Source: Microbacterium sp. MYb66
GTDB taxonomy: Bacteria > Actinomycetota > Actinomycetes > Actinomycetales > Microbacteriaceae
Length of the DNA: 64,000 nucleotides
Direction of reading: 5' to 3'
Assembly (NCBI RefSeq): GCF_002979435.1
Contig: NZ_PCOV01000001.1
Span: forward strand, 124,001-188,000
In this document: piece by piece, positions 25,512-34,177 of the stretch
How positions within the stretch are numbered: position 1 is the stretch's first letter
How the letters are laid out: each line of letters begins with the position of its first letter
Position numbers and translations under genes: made by a program
Notes under the pieces: model-generated
Databases searched by the model: none
What the model saw: the letters and a program-made list of their open reading frames with translations, nothing else
What the model was told of the DNA's origin: nothing

Positions 25512-26282
25512 GTGGAGTTCCCTCTCGCGCATGCGATCGCCTCTCACCTGCAGGTGGTCGCGCGCACCGGCTCGACGAATGCCGACCTGCGCGCGCAGGC
25601 GGAGAGCGCCGAAGACCGCCCGCACCTCTCGACGCTGATCACGCGCGACCAGACCGCCGGGCGCGGCCGACTCGACCGCACCTGGGTGGCGCCGAGCGGT
25701 ACTGCGCTCGCCGTGTCCGTGCTGCTGCGCACGATCCCGGTCGATCCCGCCGCGCGGGGCTGGATCCCGCTCGCGGCGGGCCTCGCGATGTCCGAGGCGG
25801 TCGCCGCACAGCTCCCCGGGCGCGATGTCGCCGTGAAGTGGCCGAATGACGTGCTGGTCGAAGGTCGCAAGATCTGCGGCATCCTCGCGGAGGCGACCGG
25901 GGATGCGGTCGTCGTCGGTGCCGGCGTGAACACGACGATGACGGTCGAGCAGCTCCCCGTTCCGACGGCCACGTCGTTCGCCGCTCTCGGCGTCGACGTC
26001 GATGAGGATCGACTCCTGGCCAGCTACCTCGAGACGCTCGACGACCGGCTGTCGGCACTGATCGCGGCCGGGGATGCGGTCTCGAGCGGTCTGCATGCGG
26101 CAGTGACCGCGCGGTGCACGACCCTCGGAAGGCCGGTGCGGGTGTCGATGCCTGCCGGTCGCATCCTCGAGGGAGTGGCGACGGCGATCGATGCGGAGGG
26201 ACGACTTCTGGTGGAGTCGGACGGGGTGGAGCATGCGATCTCGGCGGGCGACGTGGTGCACGTGCGCGCCGCCGGAAGCTGA
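25512..26282 (+). CDS. birA: biotin-[acetyl-CoA-carboxylase] ligase (BirA, no DNA-binding domain)
   Basis: 256 aa. Catalytic biotin/AMP site TAGRGRLDR (usually GRGRxGR), KWPNDVLVEGRKICGIL and a C-terminal SH3-like domain (VRVSMPAGRILEGVA). It activates biotin with ATP and attaches it to the carboxyl-carrier subunit of acyl-CoA carboxylases. It lacks the N-terminal helix-turn-helix of E. coli BirA, as usual in actinobacteria. GTG 25512 follows the upstream stop by 2 nt, with GAGGAAG as Shine-Dalgarno. Confidence 0.9.
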   Translation: MEFPLAHAIASHLQVVARTGSTNADLRAQAESAEDRPHLSTLITRDQTAGRGRLDRTWVAPSGTALAVSVLLRTIPVDPAARGWIPLAAGLAMSEAVAAQLPGRDVAVKWPNDVLVEGRKICGILAEATGDAVVVGAGVNTTMTVEQLPVPTATSFAALGVDVDEDRLLASYLETLDDRLSALIAAGDAVSSGLHAAVTARCTTLGRPVRVSMPAGRILEGVATAIDAEGRLLVESDGVEHAISAGDVVHVRAAGS

Positions 26283-26332
26283 CACGCCGTCGCACAGACG
26301 GCTTTGTCGCAGATCACGGGCACAATGGTGGG

Positions 26333-26887
26333 GTGACCCAGCCTGTGACGCTCGGCGGCCGGCCCCTGATGCCGCCACCTGGCACGCCTTCGGAGGAACT
26401 GCTGATCGCGCGTTTCCGAAGCCACGCACGTCGGCTGTTCTGGTCGGCTGTCGTCCTCATCGCCACGTTCGGCGCCACCGCGTACTTCTACGGAAACCTC
26501 CCGGCGGGGTTGGAGAACTGGATGCTGCTCGCCGCCGCGGGTGCGCTGGTCGCGCTGGCTGTCGTGCTGCCCTTCGTCATCTGGTACTCGCGGAGCACCA
26601 CGGTGACGACGAGGCGCGTCATCGCCCACCACGGGATCGGTGCCCGTCGGCGTCAGGAGATGTCGCACGCTCGGGGGTACACCATCGCCGTCCGTCGCGG
26701 TCCGCTCCAGCGCCTGTGGGGTTCCGGCACCATCACGCTGTCGAACGGTGTCGATTCGCCGCTCCGGCTGCCGAATGTCCCGAACGTGACGCTCGTGCAC
26801 GAGACCCTCGCCGACCAGATCGAGGTCGGGCAGATCCTCGCTCATCGTGACGCGCAGTCGTCCGGAGACGAGTCCGTTCCGCTCTGA
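26333..26887 (+). CDS. bacterial PH-domain membrane protein
   Basis: 184 aa. Two membrane segments (about 36-56 and 64-84) are followed by a bacterial pleckstrin-like (bPH2/YdbS-type) domain containing STTVTTRRVIAHHGIGARRRQEM and GSGTITLSNG. Role unknown; such proteins are common near purK and birA in actinobacteria. Start GTG 26333 lies six bases after CACAAT. The ATG at 26325 is out of frame and immediately stopped. Confidence 0.8.
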   Translation: MTQPVTLGGRPLMPPPGTPSEELLIARFRSHARRLFWSAVVLIATFGATAYFYGNLPAGLENWMLLAAAGALVALAVVLPFVIWYSRSTTVTTRRVIAHHGIGARRRQEMSHARGYTIAVRRGPLQRLWGSGTITLSNGVDSPLRLPNVPNVTLVHETLADQIEVGQILAHRDAQSSGDESVPL

Positions 26888-26992
26888 GCGGGCCGAGGAC
26901 TCGCTCCTGTGTTCCGAGCGTCCGGATCCGGAACGTGTCCGACACGCCTCGATCCGTGCGGGAGAATGGAGGCAGACGAATGGAGGCGGCAC

Positions 26993-28117
26993 ATGGCCCT
27001 GCGTGTTGGCGTGATCGGCGGAGGACAGCTGGCCCGGATGATGATCGCTCCGGCGGTCGAGCTCGGCATCGATCTGCGAGTGCTCGCCGAGGGCGAGGGG
27101 ATGTCCGCAGGACTCGCAGCCACCGCGGTCGGTGACTATCGCGATCTCGAGGCGGTGCGCGCTTTCGCGGCCGACGTCGATGTCGTGACGTTCGATCATG
27201 AGCATGTGCCGCAGGATGTGCTGCGGCGGCTGGTCGCCGATGGCGTCGTCGTGCACCCGGGCCCTGATGCCCTCCAGTTCGCACAGGACAAGCTGGTGAT
27301 GCGCGCGCGTCTCGCCGAACTCGGAGTTCCGCAACCCGACTGGGCCGCCGTGCGCACCATCGCCGAACTGCAGCAGTTCCTCGATGCGCATGCCGGCGCG
27401 GGTGTCGTGAAGACACCGCGGGGTGGCTACGACGGCAAGGGCGTTCGCGTCGTCCGCGGCGCTGAGGAGGCGCAGGACTGGCTGGACGCTCTGGACGAGG
27501 GCGATGCGCTCCTCGTCGAAGAGCTCGTCCCGTTCGTGCGTGAGCTGGCGCAGCAGGTGGCCCGCCGTCCGAGCGGAGAGATCGTCTCCTATCCGGTGGT
27601 CGAGACTGTGCAGCGCGATGGCGTGTGCGCCGAGGTCATCGCTCCCGCGCCCGCTGCGGCAGAGCGCCTGGTGGAGGTGGCGGAAGGGATCGGCCGCGCC
27701 ATCGCCGAGGGGCTCGGTGTCACCGGGATGCTCGCCGTCGAGCTGTTCGAGACCGACGACGAGAGGATCCTCGTCAACGAGCTCGCCATGCGTCCGCACA
27801 ACAGCGGTCACTGGAGCCAGGACGGCGCCGTCACGGGTCAGTTCGAGCAGCACCTGCGTGCGGTGGTCGACCTCCCGCTCGGAAGCACCGCCCCGCGTGC
27901 CGCGTGGTCGGTGATGGTGAACATCCTCGGTGGGCCCGTCGAGGGGACGCTCGAGGAGCGTTTCGGCGCGGTGATGGCCGAGCACCCGCAGGCGAAGATC
28001 CACACGTACGGGAAGGCACCGCGGCCTGGACGCAAGGTCGGTCACGTGAACGTCGCCGGTGACGATCTCGACGACGCCGTGTACGTCGCGCGCGCCGCAG
28101 CCGCGCACTTCGCCTGA
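26993..28117 (+). CDS. purK: 5-(carboxyamino)imidazole ribonucleotide synthase PurK
   Basis: 374 aa ATP-grasp enzyme. N-terminal GVIGGGQLARMM nucleotide-binding region, FDHEHVP, ATP-grasp residues in TPRGGYDGKGV and LLVEELVPF, and NELAMRPHNSGHWS near the active site. It carboxylates AIR with ATP and bicarbonate to N5-CAIR in purine synthesis; PurE, next gene, isomerises the product. GGAGG six bases before ATG 26993 decides the start over an in-frame ATG 27 nt upstream. Confidence 0.95.
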   Translation: MALRVGVIGGGQLARMMIAPAVELGIDLRVLAEGEGMSAGLAATAVGDYRDLEAVRAFAADVDVVTFDHEHVPQDVLRRLVADGVVVHPGPDALQFAQDKLVMRARLAELGVPQPDWAAVRTIAELQQFLDAHAGAGVVKTPRGGYDGKGVRVVRGAEEAQDWLDALDEGDALLVEELVPFVRELAQQVARRPSGEIVSYPVVETVQRDGVCAEVIAPAPAAAERLVEVAEGIGRAIAEGLGVTGMLAVELFETDDERILVNELAMRPHNSGHWSQDGAVTGQFEQHLRAVVDLPLGSTAPRAAWSVMVNILGGPVEGTLEERFGAVMAEHPQAKIHTYGKAPRPGRKVGHVNVAGDDLDDAVYVARAAAAHFA

Positions 28118-28199
28118 TCCGGCGCCTCTCAGCGGGCATCGTGGCGAGACATGCGGGCGAAGAGGCGTGCCGTTCGGGGTTTCTCCCAGCGGCAGACCG

Positions 28200-28205
28200 T
28201 AGCCT
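28200..28205 (+). promoter_or_regulatory. -10-like hexamer TAGCCT for purE
   Basis: TAGCCT, six bases (GATCTG), then GTG 28212. The same twelve bases with one or two changes precede the glycosyltransferase ATG at 33003. Supports an independent leaderless start for purE-LCP. Confidence 0.5.
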
Positions 28206-28211
28206 GATCTG

Positions 28212-28727
28212 GTGACCGAGCCACTGCACTCCTCCGCCGACCCTCTGGTTGGCGTCGTCATGGGATCCGACTCCGACTGGCGCGTGATGAGCGACGCCTC
28301 TCAGGCCCTCACCGACTTCGGAATCCCGCACGAGGTGGAAGTCGTCTCGGCGCACAGGACTCCGGACAAGCTGATGACGTATGCGCGTGAAGCGCGGTCA
28401 CGCGGGATCCGGGTGATCATCGCCGGTGCCGGGGGAGCAGCGCACCTTCCCGGCATGCTCGCCTCGATGACTCCTCTCCCCGTCGTGGGGGTTCCGGTGC
28501 CTCTCGCCTACCTCGACGGCATGGACTCCCTGCTCTCGATCGTGCAGATGCCCGCCGGGATCCCGGTGGCGACGGTGTCGATCGGGGGCGCCCGGAACGC
28601 GGGCCTGCTCGCCGCACGGATCCTCGGTACCGCCGACGCCGACCTCGCCGACCGCGTCGAGGCGTATGCCCGCGAGCTCGAAGCCCAGGTCGAGGACAAG
28701 AACGAACGGTTGAAGGGGTCGCTGTGA
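28212..28727 (+). CDS. purE: 5-(carboxyamino)imidazole ribonucleotide mutase PurE
   Basis: 171 aa. Class I PurE motifs: [37 protein letters not shown] and [15 protein letters not shown]. It converts N5-CAIR to CAIR. GTG 28212 is leaderless-type. The stop overlaps the start of an LCP wall-polymer ligase by 4 nt (GTGA), so purine synthesis and wall assembly are translationally linked here. Confidence 0.95.
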   Translation: MTEPLHSSADPLVGVVMGSDSDWRVMSDASQALTDFGIPHEVEVVSAHRTPDKLMTYAREARSRGIRVIIAGAGGAAHLPGMLASMTPLPVVGVPVPLAYLDGMDSLLSIVQMPAGIPVATVSIGGARNAGLLAARILGTADADLADRVEAYARELEAQVEDKNERLKGSL

Positions 28728-30178
28728 CCCTTGCGCCTCCGCGCGCAACACGGCGCCCGCTCATCGAGACTCGGCCGCTGCGGCATCCGGACTCCGCCGA
28801 TCCGGGGATGATGGCCAAGCGCGGCTGGTGGCTCGTCGCGCTGAATCTCCTGCTGCCCGGTTCCGCGCAGGTACTGGCGGGCAACCGCCGGCTCGGCCGC
28901 TTCGGCCTCGGTGCGACTCTTCTCGCCTGGTTCCTCGCGATCGTCGCCGTGGGTCTCGCGCTGTTCGCGCGCCCGGTCCTGCTGTGGCTCACGATCGGCG
29001 GTGGGTTGTTCTCCGCCGCTGTCCTCACGATCGTGCAAGTGCTGCTCGTCGGCTACGTGGTGCTCTGGGTCGTGCTGACTTTCGACACCCTGCGTCTGGT
29101 GCGACTCGTGAAGGTGCCCGGTGCGTCCCGCCTGGCCATACCGGTGGTCGCCCTCGTCCTGCTGGGACTCGTCGGCGGCGGGGCCGGGTATGCGGCGACC
29201 GCAGTGGGTTCGGTCCGGAGCACGATCGGCGCCATCTTCGGGCAGAGCGGGCCCAGTGTGGAGCCCAGCGACGGCTATTACAACATCCTGCTCCTTGGTG
29301 CGGACAGCGGCGACGGACGTGACTCCATGCGCTTCGACAGCATCTCGGTCGTGTCGGTGAACGCCGACACGGGTGCCGTGACCATCACCGGCATCCCGAG
29401 AGAGCTTCCGAACCCGCCGTTCAGCGACGGCAGCCCCATGCAGGAGCTCTACCCGAACGGATTCGAAGGGCACGGCTCGTCGACCTGCGGGTGGAACGCC
29501 TGGATGAACCACGTGCGAAACGCTGCGGAGGTCTGCCGCGAGGACGGCGGCGCCGCGCTCTACCCGGACGCGGTGGCGAACGGCTCCGAACCGGGCATCG
29601 AGGCGACGAAGGATGCGGCAGAAGGGGTGCTCGGCATCGAGATCCCGTACTACGTCTTCGTCGACATGCACGGCTTCGCGGAGCTCGTCGATGCGCTGGG
29701 CGGGGTCGAGATCAACGTCACGGAACGTCTACCCAAGGGCGGCCCGCCCGAGGGGTGGAGCGGCAACGACGCGAACGAGTGGGCCATCGGCTGGATCGAA
29801 CCCGGTCAGCAGCGTATGGACGGCGATACGGCCCAGTGGTACGCCCGCTCGCGGTACACGACCAGCGACTGGGACCGCATGAAGCGCCAGCGCGAGCTGC
29901 AGGCGGCGATCCTGGCCCAGTTCACTCCGCAGACCGTGCTCACCCGCTTCAACGAGGTCGCGGCAGCGGGAACCGCACTGATCAGCACGGATCTGCCGTC
30001 CGACAAGCTGCCGGAGTTCTTCGACCTGATGCTCAAGGCGAAGGAGCAGCCGGTCACGCCGATCGAGCTCACGCCGGAGTTCGGCGTGGACGAGCATCAG
30101 CCTGACTACGCATACATCCATGACATGATCCAGCAGTCGCTGCACCCGCCGACGGAGACGCCGACGCCGGAGCCGTGA
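28724..30178 (+). CDS. LytR-CpsA-Psr (LCP) family protein
   Basis: 484 aa. About four hydrophobic segments in residues 35-165, then an extracytoplasmic LCP domain: [54 protein letters not shown] and [22 protein letters not shown] carry the conserved Asp and Arg residues that hold polyprenyl-pyrophosphate. LCP enzymes move glycopolymers such as teichoic or teichuronic acids from lipid carriers onto peptidoglycan. The multi-helix N-terminus is longer than the usual single anchor. GTG 28724 overlaps the purE stop. Confidence 0.9.
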   Translation: MTLAPPRATRRPLIETRPLRHPDSADPGMMAKRGWWLVALNLLLPGSAQVLAGNRRLGRFGLGATLLAWFLAIVAVGLALFARPVLLWLTIGGGLFSAAVLTIVQVLLVGYVVLWVVLTFDTLRLVRLVKVPGASRLAIPVVALVLLGLVGGGAGYAATAVGSVRSTIGAIFGQSGPSVEPSDGYYNILLLGADSGDGRDSMRFDSISVVSVNADTGAVTITGIPRELPNPPFSDGSPMQELYPNGFEGHGSSTCGWNAWMNHVRNAAEVCREDGGAALYPDAVANGSEPGIEATKDAAEGVLGIEIPYYVFVDMHGFAELVDALGGVEINVTERLPKGGPPEGWSGNDANEWAIGWIEPGQQRMDGDTAQWYARSRYTTSDWDRMKRQRELQAAILAQFTPQTVLTRFNEVAAAGTALISTDLPSDKLPEFFDLMLKAKEQPVTPIELTPEFGVDEHQPDYAYIHDMIQQSLHPPTETPTPEP

Positions 30179-30247
30179 TCCCGCGAGGAGCAGCCCGACG
30201 GTCGACGTCGCTGGTGCGCTCCGGGGACGATGCACGCGAGCACGGCA

Positions 30248-30291
30248 AAGCCCACGGCCGTCCACCCGAGGGGAGGGACGGCCGTGGGCTT
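30248..30291. terminator. bidirectional terminator between LCP and sortase-substrate genes
   Basis: A perfect 16-bp stem (30248-30263 with 30276-30291) and 12-nt loop lies between two convergent genes. The stem starts with AA and ends with TT in both directions. The remaining 210-bp gap shows nothing else. Confidence 0.75.
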
Positions 30292-30388
30292 CCGGTGGGT
30301 ATGTTCACCGGATGCACCAGACGACGGTGATCGGAGGGGGAGGGATCACCGTCGTCCAGTCGACCACCGCACGAGGCGGCAGCCGGAT

Positions 30389-30973
30389 CTAGGCGCGCTT
30401 GCGACGGGATGCGCCGACCGCGACGAGGGCACCGCCGGCGACGAGAGCTGCTGCTCCGCCTCCGAGGACCCACGGCGACACGCTTCCGCCGGTGAGCGCC
30501 AGTTCGAAGCCACCACCCGTGAGCGGCAGTTCGGAACCGGCTGCTGCGACCCCAGGATCGTGGTCGCAGCTTGCCGCGGCGTCGTGGCCGTGAGAGACCG
30601 TGATCGTCGCGGTGTACGAGCGCGAGCCGCTGAAGGCGACGGCGTAGGAGCCCTCTCCGTCGGACGGCGGGCGGAACGTGAGCGTCAGGCTGCCGTCGGC
30701 GGTGGCGATGTTGCCCGAGACCGCGGCCTGTCCTGCGTTGAGTCCGGAGACCGAGACGTTCACGTTCTCGGACGGCAGGAAGTACCCCGGTCCGAACACG
30801 ATGGTCGAGACTTCGCAGATGTCGATGATCGGGTCGCCGACCTTGACGCCGGGAGGCGAAGGATACGAGTCGGACGACGCGGCCGGAACAGACGGCGCGG
30901 CCGTTGCGACGACAGGCGCGGCAAGTACAAGCGCGCCAGCGGTAAGGCTGATGGCAGCCAGTTTCTTCAGCAT
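30389..30973 (-). CDS. secreted sortase-anchored surface protein with tandem LPLTG/LALTG motifs
   Basis: 194 aa. Signal peptide with cleavage likely after ATAA (about residue 26), then a small beta-type domain with two cysteines (C53, C136). The C-terminus has LPLTG (149-153), LALTG (158-162), a hydrophobic Gly/Ala helix and RRKRA. LPxTG is the class A sortase signal and LAxTG the class E signal typical of actinobacteria, so either could be cleaved. GGGGAG six bases before ATG 30973 decides the start over an upstream GTG. No sortase gene is in the window. Function unknown. Confidence 0.8.
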   Translation of the reverse strand: MLKKLAAISLTAGALVLAAPVVATAAPSVPAASSDSYPSPPGVKVGDPIIDICEVSTIVFGPGYFLPSENVNVSVSGLNAGQAAVSGNIATADGSLTLTFRPPSDGEGSYAVAFSGSRSYTATITVSHGHDAAASCDHDPGVAAAGSELPLTGGGFELALTGGSVSPWVLGGGAAALVAGGALVAVGASRRKRA

Positions 30974-31116
30974 GATTTCTCCCCAGAATTTCACGCGGAA
31001 TCGCCTTCGGACACACCCCTGCGTCCGACTGCGTGGAGCCTTCCTGCCCCCACGGCAGGATGGCAGACCCCAGATATTCCCCAGTGAGTCGACAGTACCC
31101 TATCGACGGGGGAAAG

Positions 31117-32880
31117 TCACGATGCGCAGCGCAGAGGTTCCCGTGTCGTGTCCGGGGCCTCGATCAGAGGGGTGTGCAGTACCTCGGTGAACCGCTCCCC
31201 GGCGCCCGTCCCCTGGAACTCGATCGTGATCGTCGTCGACTCTCCGGGAGCGAGGGAGACCTCATGCTGAACCACGGAACGGTCACCCAGCATGGCCGTC
31301 TGTACGCCTTCCTCCTCGCCGTCCCTGTCGACATGGGCCGGCGTCGCGCCCTCCGGTCCGTAGATCGCGATCAGGGTGCGCACGGTGCCAGGGGGCACAC
31401 CGTAGAAGCCGTCACCCGTGACGTAGGCCGGCAAAGATGTCGCCGCATCCGCGGGGGCGGTGTTGGTCCAGGACACCCGCACCTGCGTCGTGGGCGTTCC
31501 CTGGCACGTTCCGATCGCGGTCGTGATGGCGGCCCGGGTGTAATAGTCCATCTTCGCGCCGGTGGTGTCGTTCATGAGCACGCCCACATACGTGGCGTCG
31601 GCGCCGTCCTCGGGGATCGTGCCGCCGAGCGCGGAGGAGGCGAGCAACGCCTCCTCGTCCTCGTGCGCGCTCCAGATCCGGATCCGACCCTCGCCCGCGG
31701 CTTCCGCCAGCGCTCCGATCAGCGCCTTCGGTTCGGCACCGGAGAGCGCGGCGCCGAACAGGGCGCCGGCGGCCTGTGCGAAGATCTGGTCCTGCACGAC
31801 CGGATCGGGAACGACGGCGTAGATCTCGGAGAGCAGGATGTCGGTCACGTTCTCGGACGTCGCGGTGAAGGGGCCGAAGGCGAGGTCGCCCGTGGCCTCC
31901 ATCAGGTGCTTCGCGACGACGGCATCCACCGCGATGACTCCGTCGACCGTGCCCCCGAAACGTCCTTGCCAGCGCGCGGCGATGGTCTCGCCCGCCTCGG
32001 TGAAGTCCGGGATGTTGGTGACGTTCTGGAGGTATCGACCGGGACGGTCCTCGAACAGCGCGATCGTGGATTCGCTGAGCGGCAGGGAAACGTCGAGGCC
32101 GGGGAAGTCCCGCGTCGACGCCTGCGTCTGCAAGGTGATCCTGCCGCCCTCGGCGTGCAGCAGGGCGATCGATCCGATGATCCCTCCGGAGGAGCGCAGC
32201 TCGGCATTGTTCTGCATCGCCAGGACGTAGTTGCGGGGGCCCTCACCGCCGAGCATCGTCGGCAGCAGCACGGCTGCCCCATGAAGGGAGCCGACCGCGG
32301 TCGCTGCTTCCGTGACCGCGGAGCGCATCTGACCGATCGCATCGGCCAGGGGAGGCAGGGTGGCATCGGCGTCGATGCGCTTCACCTGCAGCTGCGCTGC
32401 GCTGAGGGCCGTGTCCGCGGTGCCGAGCGGCTCCGCGATCTCGGCGAACGGGGCGAGGTCGATGGTGCCGCCGGCGAAGCCGAGGCTGGCCAGGTCGAAG
32501 TCGCCCGCCACCTCGAGGAGAGGTGTGAGCGCGTCGGTCGAGACGGCGTCGGCGACCTCGGCGATCTCGCTCACGGCGCGGAAGTTCGGCCCCAGCCACG
32601 GCACGATGCCGAAGGCGTGCCACACGGGGTCGGAGGTGAGCTCGTGCGCGGAAGCCGCATTGCGGGCGATGCTCCGGGCGACCGGCTGCGCGCCCTCGAG
32701 GTCGCCGGAGGCGATCGACGCCTTCAGCTGCGTCGCGCCTTTCGCGACCTGCTGGAGGTCGTTCACGGCGCCGATCCCTCGGATGGCGACCCAGCCGACC
32801 GCGACGACGAGCAGGGACAGCAGAATGCCGACGGTCCACCCGATCCATCGGCGCCGGACGGGAAGTCGACCATCGCTCAC
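31117..32880 (-). CDS. DUF4012 family membrane-anchored protein
   Basis: 587 aa. One N-terminal membrane helix (about 13-35), an alpha-helical region, then the DUF4012 core with NYVLAMQNNAELRSSGGIIGSIALL and a C-terminal beta domain. DUF4012 proteins are frequent in actinobacterial polysaccharide and wall loci; they distantly resemble LCP proteins, but the role is not established. I prefer GTG 32880; a TTG 12 nt upstream is the alternative, and the ATG between them is out of frame. No Shine-Dalgarno is visible. Divergent from a glycosyltransferase gene. Confidence 0.8.
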   Translation of the reverse strand: MSDGRLPVRRRWIGWTVGILLSLLVVAVGWVAIRGIGAVNDLQQVAKGATQLKASIASGDLEGAQPVARSIARNAASAHELTSDPVWHAFGIVPWLGPNFRAVSEIAEVADAVSTDALTPLLEVAGDFDLASLGFAGGTIDLAPFAEIAEPLGTADTALSAAQLQVKRIDADATLPPLADAIGQMRSAVTEAATAVGSLHGAAVLLPTMLGGEGPRNYVLAMQNNAELRSSGGIIGSIALLHAEGGRITLQTQASTRDFPGLDVSLPLSESTIALFEDRPGRYLQNVTNIPDFTEAGETIAARWQGRFGGTVDGVIAVDAVVAKHLMEATGDLAFGPFTATSENVTDILLSEIYAVVPDPVVQDQIFAQAAGALFGAALSGAEPKALIGALAEAAGEGRIRIWSAHEDEEALLASSALGGTIPEDGADATYVGVLMNDTTGAKMDYYTRAAITTAIGTCQGTPTTQVRVSWTNTAPADAATSLPAYVTGDGFYGVPPGTVRTLIAIYGPEGATPAHVDRDGEEEGVQTAMLGDRSVVQHEVSLAPGESTTITIEFQGTGAGERFTEVLHTPLIEAPDTTREPLRCAS

Positions 32881-33002
32881 CCGAGCATTCAAGCACGAAC
32901 TGCTGGGCGCGTGGGGGGCGGAAACTGTGGGAACGCTGACATTCGCGCGGCACGTGCGGCGCGCTCCGGGGCGCGCAGGCGCTGCGAGGCTAGCCTGATC
33001 GT

Positions 33003-34076
33003 ATGGGTGCTCGGCTGCGTGTTGTTCTGGATCAGCTCGTGCATGTCGTCGATCCCGATCAGGCCGCCGCTTCGGTGGATCTCACGCGGGGGCTGGTCGC
33101 GACGGCGCCTTCCGGGTGCACGGTGGATGCCATCGTGCCTGCCGGCGCGACGGTGCCGGTCGCCGGTGTGGGAGATGTGCGGACGCTCGGTCTCGGACGC
33201 AGAGAACTCGCCGCATCCTGGCAACTGGGAATCGCGCCGGGCGTCGGGGGCGGACTGATCCACTCACCGACGTTGATGGCGCCGCTCGTGCGTCACGATC
33301 GCGTCCATGACAACGACCAGACCACCGTGACCGTGTGGGATCTGCGCGCCTGGGACGCCCCCGAGCTCCTGCCGAAGGGCGTCGCAGCCTGGCAGCGTGG
33401 AATGCTCCGGCGCGCCGTGCGGCATGCGGACGCCGTGGTCGTGCCGTCGCACGCCGTCGCGGAGCGCTTGTCCGAGTTGGCCCGCGTCGGCGACCGTGTC
33501 CGCGTCATCGCGGGTGCCCCACCGCGGGGGTTCACGGTGCCGATCGATGCCGCAGAGCGTCGCGCGGCGCTGTCGCTCCCGGACGAGTACGTCGTCCTCA
33601 CCGGGTCTCTCGCGACCCTGCCCGATGGATTCCGCGGCGCGGTGGCCGCAGGCGTCGACGCCGTCGTCCTCGATGCGCCAGAGGGAGCGGAGCCGCGCTA
33701 TGCCGAGGCAGCCGCTGCCGTCGGGCTGCCGGAGCGACGCGCGCACGTGCGGGGAGCACTCCCGCCCGAAGACCGCGCCGCTGTCCTCGCGGGAGCTTCG
33801 GCTTTCGCAGCGACGGGCGCTGTGGCCGGATGGCCGTGGCGCGCGGTCGAGGCGATGCTGATCGGCCTCCCCGTCGTGGCCGTCGACAGCGGCTCGCACC
33901 ACGATGTCATCGCCGACGGCGGGATGCTCGTACCCGCCGAGGCGATCGCCGATGCCGTCGTCGAAGCCACACAAGGGGCGGGGGAGAGGCTTCGCGTCCT
34001 TGCATCCGACCGCTCTCGGGCCTTCTCCTGGGCCAGTTCCGCGGAGCGCCTCTGGGGCCTGCACGCCGACTTGTGA
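33003..34076 (+). CDS. GT4-type glycosyltransferase
   Basis: 357 aa, GT-B fold. The N-terminal domain contains an actinobacterial mannosyltransferase-like HSPTLMAPL and VTVWDLRAWDAPELLP; the C-terminal domain has AFAATGAVAGWPWRAVEAMLIGLPVVAVDSGSHHDVI, with the Glu of the nucleotide-sugar binding motif (E in AVEAML). The ATG is six bases after TAGCCT (32991-32996), so the mRNA is probably leaderless. It stands alone between divergent and downstream genes. Donor and acceptor unknown. Confidence 0.78.
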   Translation: MGARLRVVLDQLVHVVDPDQAAASVDLTRGLVATAPSGCTVDAIVPAGATVPVAGVGDVRTLGLGRRELAASWQLGIAPGVGGGLIHSPTLMAPLVRHDRVHDNDQTTVTVWDLRAWDAPELLPKGVAAWQRGMLRRAVRHADAVVVPSHAVAERLSELARVGDRVRVIAGAPPRGFTVPIDAAERRAALSLPDEYVVLTGSLATLPDGFRGAVAAGVDAVVLDAPEGAEPRYAEAAAAVGLPERRAHVRGALPPEDRAAVLAGASAFAATGAVAGWPWRAVEAMLIGLPVVAVDSGSHHDVIADGGMLVPAEAIADAVVEATQGAGERLRVLASDRSRAFSWASSAERLWGLHADL

Positions 34077-34177
34077 TTCGCTGAGAACAACCTGCGCATA
34101 AGGGCGACACGCCGAAAACTTCTGGCGTAACCCCTGCAACAGTGGCATCATCCTGCAACTTCCGTCACACTGGTCAC

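Noticed and set aside
31043..31059. 6-bp hairpin in the gap after the DUF4012 gene
   Set aside because: Short stem, no T tract; too weak to call a terminator or riboswitch.
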